Positions 1-5,161 of a DNA stretch of 6,912 bases are shown piece after piece (position 1 is the first letter of the stretch; every line of letters starts with the position of its first letter). Position numbers and translations under genes: made by a program. The notes beneath the pieces are model-generated. The model searched no databases, was not told the DNA's origin, and was given only the letters and a program-made list of their open reading frames with translations. Origin of the DNA: Pseudomonadota bacterium (GTDB taxonomy: Bacteria; Pseudomonadota; Alphaproteobacteria; Sphingomonadales; Sphingomonadaceae); assembly GCA_023386135.1 (NCBI GenBank), contig JAEWKG010000079.1:1-6912 (forward strand), read 5' to 3'.

Positions 1-21
1 TACCAACTGAGCTAAGCCGGC
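1..21 (-). tRNA. tRNA, 5' part only (probably tRNA-Thr)
   Basis: Read on the minus strand from 21 to 1, the sequence gives a 7-nt acceptor strand (GCCGGCT), T8-A9, the D-stem strand GCTC and the D-loop start AGTTGGTA. This is the canonical start of a bacterial tRNA. The anticodon, T arm and 3' end lie beyond the window, so the isotype cannot be read directly. The acceptor/D-arm sequence resembles tRNA-Thr genes remembered from other proteobacteria; the Thr call is an inference. The gene lies 27 bases downstream of the stop of the RNase H-fold gene on the same strand, so it may be reached by transcription from the rarA operon. Confidence 0.8.
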
Positions 22-35
22 GGACCAGCGGTCCG
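21..35 (-). other. 6-bp hairpin abutting the tRNA 5' end
   Basis: CGGACC (21-26) and GGTCCG (30-35) form a perfect inverted repeat around a 3-nt loop. On the minus strand the hairpin ends at the first nucleotide of the tRNA. There is no T-run after it, so it is not a standard intrinsic terminator. It could be a leader hairpin close to the RNase P cleavage point or could weakly attenuate read-through from the upstream gene. The role is inference. Confidence 0.35.
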
Positions 36-48
36 CGCGCGCTTTGCG

Positions 49-924
49 TCAAAGCGCTCCGAAGGTCCAGCCTTCGGTCTGCGCGATGGCGTCGGTCATC
101 TCGGGCGGGCGCCAGTATGCGGGGATGTGCGCGACCGAGCGGAGCCACGCGGCGGCGAGCAGCGCGTCGGAACGGTGGTCGTCGATCGGGCCACGTCCGC
201 GCACCGGCTTGCCGCCGGTTGCGGCCAGCGCGTCGTTGAGTTCGGCAAACGTCCTGAGCTTGCTCCGGCTGGCGGTGCGGCCGGCCGCGATGGCAGCGAT
301 GGTGGTGTAGATCTCGCCCGCGACCGACCCGTGCTCTGGCAGTGGATCGAACGGCCACAGCACGATCTTGCCGTCGAGCCGATGCAACACCCGCATACCG
401 GTGAGGCTGGCCTTGCCGACCTGGCTCGCGCCGACGAGGTTGAAGTTGCTGGTCGGCCGGCATCCCAATGCAATCTGGCCGAGGCGCTCGGTCACCCGCA
501 GCCGGCCGATGCCACCGCCGAACAGATCGCCCTCGCGCCCGCCGTGGCGGCGGTAGTGGCGGGCGATTTCGGGATGATCGACGAAGCTGCCCGCGGCGAG
601 ATGCGGGTCGTCGGCGCACGTGGCCTCGACCAGCGCCCACAGTGCTCGGGCATCGGGGGGACTGTCGGCCCAGCCGGGAAAGTAGGCGCCGTGGTCGACC
701 AAGGCGAGCGAGCCCGAGATGTCGAGCCCGACCAGCGTCTCGGCCGGCATTTTCCCGAGAATCCACTCGGTGACCTCTGATCGCGACCACTTGTGCCCCG
801 GTCGGACGATGCGCGGCGCGCCGTCGCCCGTGTCGCAAATCGCCACCGCAATGCCGGCGTGGCGCTCGCCCGCCGCGCCCGACCAGTCGATCGCGGCAAA
901 GTGCCGGAAGCGGCCCGGCCTCAC
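49..924 (-). CDS. DUF429-like protein with predicted RNase H fold
   Basis: This 291-aa protein starts with GTG at 924, which overlaps the rarA stop in a GTGA arrangement (4 bases), so it is probably translated by coupling to rarA. Visible features match an RNase H/RuvC-like fold: strand 1 with Asp13 (AAIDWSG), strand 2 (HAGIAVAI, about 22-29), strand 4 with Asp68 (LVGLDISGS), a late strand with a conserved-looking Glu204 (GEIYTT), and a final helix with Asp248/Asp249 and Asp253 followed by ALLAAAWL. DUF429 proteins, predicted RNase H-fold nucleases, share this order of a first Asp, an 'IDiP'-like strand, a 'PFxP...E-x-Y' region and a terminal D-x4-DA helix. No signal peptide or membrane segment is seen, so it should be cytoplasmic. 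Family membership is inferred by pattern. Catalytic activity and substrate are unknown. The only other start candidate is far internal (Met59), which would delete strand 1. Confidence 0.75.
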   Translation of the reverse strand: MRPGRFRHFAAIDWSGAAGERHAGIAVAICDTGDGAPRIVRPGHKWSRSEVTEWILGKMPAETLVGLDISGSLALVDHGAYFPGWADSPPDARALWALVEATCADDPHLAAGSFVDHPEIARHYRRHGGREGDLFGGGIGRLRVTERLGQIALGCRPTSNFNLVGASQVGKASLTGMRVLHRLDGKIVLWPFDPLPEHGSVAGEIYTTIAAIAAGRTASRSKLRTFAELNDALAATGGKPVRGRGPIDDHRSDALLAAAWLRSVAHIPAYWRPPEMTDAIAQTEGWTFGAL

Positions 925-2258
925 CCGTTAGTCTTGATCGTCTTGCGCTCGGCGCGCAGTTTGTTCCAGTAGTCGATGCGCTTCCTGATCTCGCGCTCGA
1001 ACCCCCGCTCGGCGGGGTCGTAATAAGTCTGGCGCTCCATCTCTTCGGGCCAGTAATTGGCGCCCGAGAAGCCGCCTTCTGCGTCGTGGTCGTAGGCGTA
1101 GCCCTTGCCGTAACCGATATCCTTCATCAGCTTGGTCGGCGCGTTGAGGATGTTCTGCGGCGGCATCAGGCTGCCGGTTTCCTTCGCGCTGCGCCAGGCG
1201 GCTTTCTGCGCCTTGTAGGCGGCGTTCGATTTGGGCGCGGTCGCGCAGTAGAGGCACGCCTGCACGATCGCGAGCTCGCCTTCGGGACTGCCGAGGAACT
1301 CGTAGGTGTCCTTGGCGGCGAGGCACTGCACCACTGCCTGCGGATCGGCGAGGCCGATGTCCTCGATCGCGGCGCGAATGAGCCGGCGCAGGACGAACAG
1401 CGGCTCCTCGCCCGCGACCAGCATCCGCGCGAGGTAGTAGAGGGTTGCATCGGGGTCAGAGCCCCGCAGGCTTTTGTGCCAGGCGGAGATGAGGTTGTAG
1501 TGCCCCTCGCGGTCCTTGTCGTACACCGCGACGCGGCGCTGGAGGAACGTGCCAAGCTCGCCGGGGTCGAGCGGATGATCGATCTTCGCGGCGTAGAGCG
1601 TCTCGGCCTGATTGAGCAGGAAGCGCCCGTCGCCGTCGGCGCTGGCGACCAGCGCGTCCTTCGCCTCAGCGGTAAGGGGGAGAGGGCCTTCGAGTTCCTC
1701 CGCCTTGTCGAGCAGCTTGCACAGTGCCTTGGCGTCCAGCCGGTGCAGGATCAGCACCTGCGCGCGGCTGAGCAGCGCGGCGTTGAGCTCGAAACTCGGG
1801 TTCTCGGTCGTCGCGCCGACCAGCGTCACCGTCCCGCGCTCGACGAAGGGCAGGAAGCCGTCCTGTTGCGCGCGGTTGAAGCGGTGGATCTCGTCCACGA
1901 ACAGCAGCGTGCGCTGGCCGGCCTCGGCCGCCTTGTCGGCTTCGGCGAACGCCTTCTTGAGGTCGGCGACGCCCGAAAACACCGCGCTGATGGCGACGAA
2001 ACGCATGCCGACCGCATCGGCGAGCAGGCGGGCGATGCTGGTCTTGCCGGTGCCCGGCGGGCCCCACAGGATCATGCTCGAGAGGCGCCCCGCCGCGACC
2101 ATGCGGCCGATCGCGCCTTCGGGGCCGGTCAGGTGCTCCTGCCCGACCACTTCGCCAAGCGCACGCGGGCGCAACCGGTCGGCGAGCGGCGCGTCGGGGC
2201 GCGGTTCGTCGTTGCGGGCAGGGGAGGACGCCACCGTGTCGGGGAAGAGATCGGCCAT
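921..2258 (-). CDS. rarA: Replication-associated recombination protein A (RarA/MgsA), AAA+ ATPase
   Basis: This 445-aa protein has the usual RarA length and architecture. The N-terminal AAA+ domain has Walker A GPPGTGKTS (66-74, Lys72), Walker B FVDEIHRFN (Asp122, Glu123) and sensor 1 around ATTENPSF (149-156). A helical clamp-loader-like domain follows, ending in the family-typical YYDPAERGFEREI and KRIDYWNKLR stretch. The family (bacterial RarA, eukaryotic WRNIP1/Mgs1) binds DNA ends and gaps at stalled replication forks and interacts with replisome proteins. The ATG at 2256-2258 gives the expected N-terminus, with a weak upstream GGACGA as ribosome binding site. The N-terminal ADLF (2-5) resembles part of a sliding-clamp-binding motif. 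The gene is divergent from padR, with a 100-base gap to the preferred padR start, and overlaps the downstream DUF429-like gene by 4 bases. Confidence 0.96.
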   Translation of the reverse strand: MADLFPDTVASSPARNDEPRPDAPLADRLRPRALGEVVGQEHLTGPEGAIGRMVAAGRLSSMILWGPPGTGKTSIARLLADAVGMRFVAISAVFSGVADLKKAFAEADKAAEAGQRTLLFVDEIHRFNRAQQDGFLPFVERGTVTLVGATTENPSFELNAALLSRAQVLILHRLDAKALCKLLDKAEELEGPLPLTAEAKDALVASADGDGRFLLNQAETLYAAKIDHPLDPGELGTFLQRRVAVYDKDREGHYNLISAWHKSLRGSDPDATLYYLARMLVAGEEPLFVLRRLIRAAIEDIGLADPQAVVQCLAAKDTYEFLGSPEGELAIVQACLYCATAPKSNAAYKAQKAAWRSAKETGSLMPPQNILNAPTKLMKDIGYGKGYAYDHDAEGGFSGANYWPEEMERQTYYDPAERGFEREIRKRIDYWNKLRAERKTIKTNG

Positions 2259-2301
2259 CTTCGTCCAACATAGGAAATCGCGCTTCGATCCGGGAGGTCT
2301 C

Positions 2302-2329
2302 TTGTAATTCGATCGGTCTAAGATATATC
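2302..2329 (+). promoter_or_regulatory. Candidate padR promoter
   Basis: TTGTAA (2302-2307) followed after 16 bases by TATATC (2324-2329) makes a modest sigma-70-type -35/-10 pair. It would start transcription near 2336 and leave a leader of about 20 bases before the padR ATG. The -10 lies inside the inverted repeat at 2318-2343, as expected for autorepression. The promoter was called by eye. Confidence 0.4.
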
Positions 2330-2343
2330 GTGAACTATCTTAG
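2318..2343. promoter_or_regulatory. Inverted repeat, candidate PadR operator
   Basis: CTAAGATA (2318-2325) and TATCTTAG (2336-2343) are perfect 8-bp arms around a 10-bp spacer. The element is AT-rich in a GC-rich region, covers the candidate -10 and start site, and ends just before the padR ribosome binding site. PadR repressors are dimeric winged-helix proteins that often bind dyads in their own promoters, so autoregulation is the simplest reading. It also lies upstream of divergent rarA and could affect that gene. Binding is inference. Confidence 0.6.
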
Positions 2344-2349
2344 AAGGAG
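2344..2349 (+). promoter_or_regulatory. Ribosome binding site that sets the padR start
   Basis: AAGGAG directly touches an in-frame ATG at 2350, which leaves no spacing. The next in-frame ATG at 2359 has a 9-base spacing. The latter is therefore the preferred start, giving a protein that begins MRHGYERD. Confidence 0.7.
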
Positions 2350-2358
2350 ATGAATTCC

Positions 2359-3021
2359 ATGCGACATGGATACGAGCGCGACATCAAGCGCGCATTCAAG
2401 GCGGCGATGGCCTCGAAGATGGCCGGCAAGATGGCCGGCCGCGGGTGGAGCGGCGATCATGGTCCGTTCGGCGCGAATGGCCCGTGGGGCCCCGAGGGTC
2501 CGTTCGGTCCCAATGGCCCGTGGGGCGGCGACGGTTCGCGGCGCGGCCCCGGGCGGCGCGGGCGGATGTTCGGCCAGGGCGAGCTGCGCCTCGCCTTGCT
2601 CAAGCTCATCGCCGACCAGCCGCGCCACGGTTACGAGCTGATCAAGGCGATCGAAGAGCTGACCGGCGGCGACTATGCACCGAGCCCGGGCGCGGTCTAT
2701 CCGACCCTGCAGCTGCTCGCCGATGAAGGCCTGATCGAGGAGAAGGCCGACGACACCAGCCCCCGCAAGCCGTTCCAGGCGACCGAGACCGGCCTGCGCG
2801 AACTGGGCGTGCGCTCGGAAGAGGTCGAGGCGCTGTTCACCCGCTTGTCCGAGCACGCCGACCGCGAGCAGCGCGGGCGTTCGCCGCACCTGTTCCGCGC
2901 GATGGGCAACCTCGCCAGCGTGCTCAAGCACAAGGCGCGGTCGGGCTCGCTCGACGAGGAGGCGATGAACGAGATCGTCGACATGATCGACGAGATGGCC
3001 AAGCGGATCGAGCGCCTGTGA
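2359..3021 (+). CDS. PadR-family transcriptional regulator with Gly/Pro/Trp-rich N-terminal extension
   Basis: This 220-aa protein has a PadR winged helix from about residue 73 to 150, with the signature HGYELIKAIEE (90-100) and PSPGAVYPTLQLLADEGLI (108-126). A C-terminal helical part ends in LDEEAMNEIVDMIDEMAKRI, likely the dimerisation coiled coil. Before the DNA-binding domain lies an extension of about 70 residues. It begins with a basic, helix-prone segment containing KMAG twice (20-27), followed by two copies of GPFGxNGPWG (35-44 and 47-56) and an Arg/Gly linker. PadR proteins are usually repressors responding to small molecules; the ligand here is unknown. A dyad operator candidate covers the promoter. 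The stop overlaps the GTG of the DUF2218 gene by 4 bases, indicating an operon. Start choice: the ATG at 2350 sits directly on the ribosome binding site, so 2359 is preferred. Confidence 0.93.
   Translation: MRHGYERDIKRAFKAAMASKMAGKMAGRGWSGDHGPFGANGPWGPEGPFGPNGPWGGDGSRRGPGRRGRMFGQGELRLALLKLIADQPRHGYELIKAIEELTGGDYAPSPGAVYPTLQLLADEGLIEEKADDTSPRKPFQATETGLRELGVRSEEVEALFTRLSEHADREQRGRSPHLFRAMGNLASVLKHKARSGSLDEEAMNEIVDMIDEMAKRIERL
2416..2526 (+). repeat. Tandem coding repeats in the padR N-terminal extension
   Basis: Two levels of duplication are visible. AAGATGGCCGGC is perfectly duplicated at 2416-2427 and 2428-2439, encoding KMAG twice. A 30-base unit is then repeated with a 36-base period (2461-2490 and 2497-2526), nearly identical, encoding GPFGANGPWG and GPFGPNGPWG. 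Both keep the reading frame, so the extension appears to have grown by in-frame duplication. Confidence 0.85.
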
Positions 3022-3338
3022 GCGCCAGCAGCACGGCGGAGGTGCCGACCGCCAGCGGCTCGAAGTACCTCCAGCAACTGTGCAAGCACTGGCAGCACAA
3101 CCTGGCTGTCGAGTTCGACGCGTCGCGCGGGACGATCGTGTTCCCGCGCGATGCGCGTGGCGCCGAGTGGGCGGGTGACGGCACGGTCACACTGACCGCG
3201 CACACTGACAATCTCGAGTGCCGGATCGTCGCCAGCGAGCCGGGCCAGCTTGAGGCGCTGAAAGGCGCACTGGCCCGCCACCTCGACCGCTTCGCCTTCC
3301 GCGAGGCGCCGCTGGCGTTCGACTGGCGGGACGCGTGA
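3018..3338 (+). CDS. DUF2218 family protein
   Basis: This 106-aa protein begins with GTG at 3018, overlapping the padR stop (GTGA, 4 bases), which suggests translational coupling. The sequence SKYLQQLCKHWQHNL followed by a short strand (VEFDASRGTIVF), a central strand pair and a C-terminal helix ending HLDRFAFRE and a Trp matches the compact DUF2218 domain. That domain occurs alone or joined to siderophore-interacting proteins. Its biochemical role is not established. No membrane segment or signal peptide is seen. Being in one operon with PadR suggests it belongs to what PadR senses or regulates, but this is inference. Confidence 0.88.
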   Translation: MSASSTAEVPTASGSKYLQQLCKHWQHNLAVEFDASRGTIVFPRDARGAEWAGDGTVTLTAHTDNLECRIVASEPGQLEALKGALARHLDRFAFREAPLAFDWRDA

Positions 3339-3341
3339 GGG

Positions 3342-3386
3342 CATGATATCCTCCCTCGGGGTTGCTTCTCGGGGGAGGATAGCATG
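3342..3386 (+). promoter_or_regulatory. Predicted hairpin sequestering the SD and AUG of the membrane-protein gene
   Basis: The arms 3347-3355 (TATCCTCCC) and 3373-3381 (GGGAGGATA) are perfectly complementary. The stem continues inward through 3361/3367 with three G-U pairs to a 5-nt loop (3362-3366), about 15 pairs in all. Beyond an A-G mismatch, CATG at 3342-3345 can pair with CATG at 3383-3386, which contains the start codon. The full Shine-Dalgarno GGGAGG and the AUG are therefore paired. A transcript entering from padR/DUF2218 would carry the whole structure. It has no T-run and so is not a terminator. A translational switch such as a thermosensor is possible but unproven. Confidence 0.6.
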
Positions 3387-3827
3387 ACCGAACTGACCGC
3401 AGATCCGGGCACCGGGATGCCCGAAGGCGCGCGCACACCGTGGCACTTCTGGCTCGCGGGCATCGTCTCGCTGCTGTGGAACGCGATCGGCGCATATTTC
3501 TACATTCAGGCGAGGCTCGACCCAGACGCGGTCATGGCGAAGGCCACCTCCGCCATGCGCGACTACGTCGCCCATATGCCGCTGTGGGCGGATATCGGCT
3601 ATGGCTTCGGCATCTGGGGGTCGTTCGCGGGGTCGGTCCTGCTTTTGCTGCGATCGCGGCACGCGATAACCGCGTTCTGGGTATCGCTGATTGGCGCTGC
3701 GGTAAGCTTTGCCGGGCAAGCGGCGGCCGGAGTGCTGCGTCCGACCGAACCGGTCATCATCCTCGCCATTATCGCGCTGCAACTTTGGTACAGCTATCGC
3801 GCGGCGGGCAAAGCCTATCTCAGGTAA
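3384..3827 (+). CDS. Small four-helix integral membrane protein of unknown function
   Basis: This 147-aa protein has four likely membrane segments: about 20-43 (WHFWLAGIVSLLWNAIGAYF), 66-89 (ending SVLLLL), 93-117 and 122-143. The short N-terminus is polar and has no cleavable signal. PWHFW, SLLWNAIGA, IWGSFAGS and LLLLRSRHA resemble a small family seen in sphingomonads, sometimes labelled loosely as 'sugar transporter'. I do not recognise a tested function and see no transport motif. The ATG at 3384 is preceded by a strong GGGAGG with 5-base spacing, which lies in a predicted hairpin. The gene starts 45 bases after the DUF2218 stop and may be in the same transcript. Its stop overlaps the end of the opposite-strand glycosyltransferase by 8 bases. 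Confidence 0.88.
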   Translation: MTELTADPGTGMPEGARTPWHFWLAGIVSLLWNAIGAYFYIQARLDPDAVMAKATSAMRDYVAHMPLWADIGYGFGIWGSFAGSVLLLLRSRHAITAFWVSLIGAAVSFAGQAAAGVLRPTEPVIILAIIALQLWYSYRAAGKAYLR

Positions 3828-4986
3828 GCTGAGCGCCCCTGGCTTCGACCAGGCGGAGGTAGACGTCGGCCACCGCCTGGTTGATTGCATCCCACGAGAA
3901 ATCGCGGCTGCGCAGCTCGCCCGCGGCACCATGTTGCGCGCGTAGCGCCGGGTCGGCGATGTAGCGCGCGATCGCGTCGGAATAGGCGGGCGAGACGTCT
4001 CCCTCGGGCGCGATTAGCGTGCCCGAGACGCCGTCTTGCACCAGGCTGCTGGTCCCGGTTGCGCCCGCTGCGACCACCGGTAGCCCGCTCGCCATCGCTT
4101 CCAGCGTGACGTTGCCGAAGGTCTCGGTGACCGAGGGGTTGAACAGCAGGTCCGCGCTCGCCAGCGCCTGGCCGAGCGCCGAGCCCGAGCGGAAGCCGAT
4201 GAAGCACGCTTCTTCGCCGAGGTTGTCCTCGAACCACTTGCGCGCCGGGCCTTCGCCGATCACCAGCACCTTGTGCGGCGCGCCGCGCTCCCGAAGCAGG
4301 CGCATCGTCTCGGTGAACTTGTCGAGGCCCTTTTCCATCACCAGCCGGCCGAGGAAGGCGATTACCACGTCGTCCTCCGCGAACCCCAACTCGCGCCGCC
4401 ACGCCGGGTCGCGCTTGTCGGGCCCGAAGATTGTCCGGTCGACGCCGCGCGACCAGATCGACACGTCGAAGCTCATGCGCTGCTGCTTGAGCACCTCGAC
4501 CATGCTCGGCGAGGGCGCGACCAGCGCGTCGCAGCGGCGGTAGAACCGACGCAGGATCGCCTCGACCAGCGGCTCGGTGAAGCCGAGGCCGTAGTAGCGC
4601 GGATAGGTCTCGAACCGGGTGTGGACCGAGGCCAGAACAGGGATTCCATGCTCGCGCGCCCAGGTCACCGCGCGGTGCGACACGACATCGGGCGAGGACA
4701 CGTGCAGCACGTTGGGCTTGAACGCCGCCAAGTCCTCGCGGATCGAAGCGGTGAGCGAAAGCGGGAAGCGGAACTCGCTGCGGCCGGGGATCGGCACCGA
4801 GGGGATCGAGACGAGATCGCCGGTCGGCGGGAAGGCCGGCTCGTCAATGGTCGGCGAATAGACCCGCACGTGCGCGCCCTTGCCCAGCACATACCCGACG
4901 AGCCGGTTCAATGCCTGGTTCGCGCCGTCGCGGACCATGTTGTAGTTGCCGCTGAACAGCGCAATCCGAAGGCCGGCAAGCTCCAT
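3820..4986 (-). CDS. Family-4 (GT-B) glycosyltransferase
   Basis: With the start at 4986 the protein has 388 aa. The N-terminal Rossmann half begins LRIALFSGNYN with DGANQALNRLV (20-30), a glycine-containing acceptor-side loop. The C-terminal half has GRLVMEKG (Arg214 and Lys219, the usual donor phosphate contacts) and NPSVTETFGNVTLEAMASGLP, which holds the E-x7-E pair (Glu288, Glu296) of retaining GT4 enzymes. It probably transfers a sugar from a nucleotide donor to a lipid or envelope acceptor on the cytoplasmic membrane face. Donor and acceptor cannot be read from sequence; family relatives include mannosyl- and glucosyltransferases. Start choice is uncertain. An in-frame ATG at 4998 adds 4 residues, and a TTG at 5040 would give 406 aa but would translate the 5011-5028 palindrome. 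None has a good ribosome binding site. The gene is divergent from serC and overlaps the convergent membrane-protein gene by 8 bases. Confidence 0.92.
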   Translation of the reverse strand: MELAGLRIALFSGNYNMVRDGANQALNRLVGYVLGKGAHVRVYSPTIDEPAFPPTGDLVSIPSVPIPGRSEFRFPLSLTASIREDLAAFKPNVLHVSSPDVVSHRAVTWAREHGIPVLASVHTRFETYPRYYGLGFTEPLVEAILRRFYRRCDALVAPSPSMVEVLKQQRMSFDVSIWSRGVDRTIFGPDKRDPAWRRELGFAEDDVVIAFLGRLVMEKGLDKFTETMRLLRERGAPHKVLVIGEGPARKWFEDNLGEEACFIGFRSGSALGQALASADLLFNPSVTETFGNVTLEAMASGLPVVAAGATGTSSLVQDGVSGTLIAPEGDVSPAYSDAIARYIADPALRAQHGAAGELRSRDFSWDAINQAVADVYLRLVEARGAQLT

Positions 4987-5010
4987 GCGCCGCGCCATAC
5001 GCAGCGATTG

Positions 5011-5028
5011 CCGCTCTGGCCAGAGCGG
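5011..5028. repeat. 18-bp perfect palindrome upstream of the glycosyltransferase
   Basis: CCGCTCTGG is followed directly by its reverse complement CCAGAGCGG. The palindrome lies 12 bases upstream of the ATG at 4998 and 24 bases upstream of the preferred ATG at 4986, between two divergent genes. It could be a repressor operator for the glycosyltransferase or a leader hairpin. A role is inferred from position and symmetry only. Confidence 0.6.
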
Positions 5029-5100
5029 GAACGGTCGCAAAGCGCGCTCGCTTCACCGGCTAATTCCATTGCGCGCTTGACTCGCTGCACTGCAACATTA

Positions 5101-5155
5101 GTGCGGCCGACGGGCCACGCGGTCCCAACGCCGCGCGTGCTCTCTGCAAGGAGAG
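5101..5155 (+). ncRNA. Structured leader of serC, two hairpins (candidate serC RNA motif)
   Basis: Hairpin 1 pairs 5101-5107 with 5130-5136 (7 pairs, one G-U). It encloses an internal loop and an inner stem, 5112-5116 with 5121-5126 (one bulged U), around the loop ACGC. Hairpin 2 pairs CTCTCT (5140-5145) with GGAGAG (5150-5155) around GCAA, a GNRA tetraloop. The serC Shine-Dalgarno AAGGAG (5148-5153) lies in the loop and 3' arm, 8 bases before the ATG. A conserved 'serC' RNA motif has been described upstream of serC in alphaproteobacteria, and the position and SD-containing hairpin fit that idea. I could not compare with the consensus, so membership is inference. Confidence 0.5.
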
Positions 5156-5161
5156 ACTACC

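Noticed and set aside
1086..2273. Long open frame of 395 codons on the plus strand opposite rarA
   Set aside because: It mirrors the high-GC codon pattern of rarA, has no family motifs and no ribosome binding site, while the minus-strand frame has all RarA signatures.
2350..2358. Upstream in-frame ATG of padR
   Set aside because: It directly abuts AAGGAG, leaving no spacing for initiation; the ATG at 2359 has normal spacing.
3347..3381. Hairpin read as an intrinsic terminator of the padR-DUF2218 operon
   Set aside because: No T-run follows. The 3' arm is the next gene's Shine-Dalgarno and leads straight into its ATG.
2697..3932. Long open frame of 411 codons on the minus strand opposite padR, DUF2218 and the membrane gene
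   Set aside because: It crosses three well-supported opposite-strand genes, is Arg/Pro-rich without domains, and is typical of antisense shadows in high-GC DNA.
5077..5101. TTGACT at 5077-5082 as -35 of a serC promoter
   Set aside because: No good -10 hexamer lies 16-18 bases downstream; AACATT is only 11 bases away. A promoter must lie nearby but I cannot place it.
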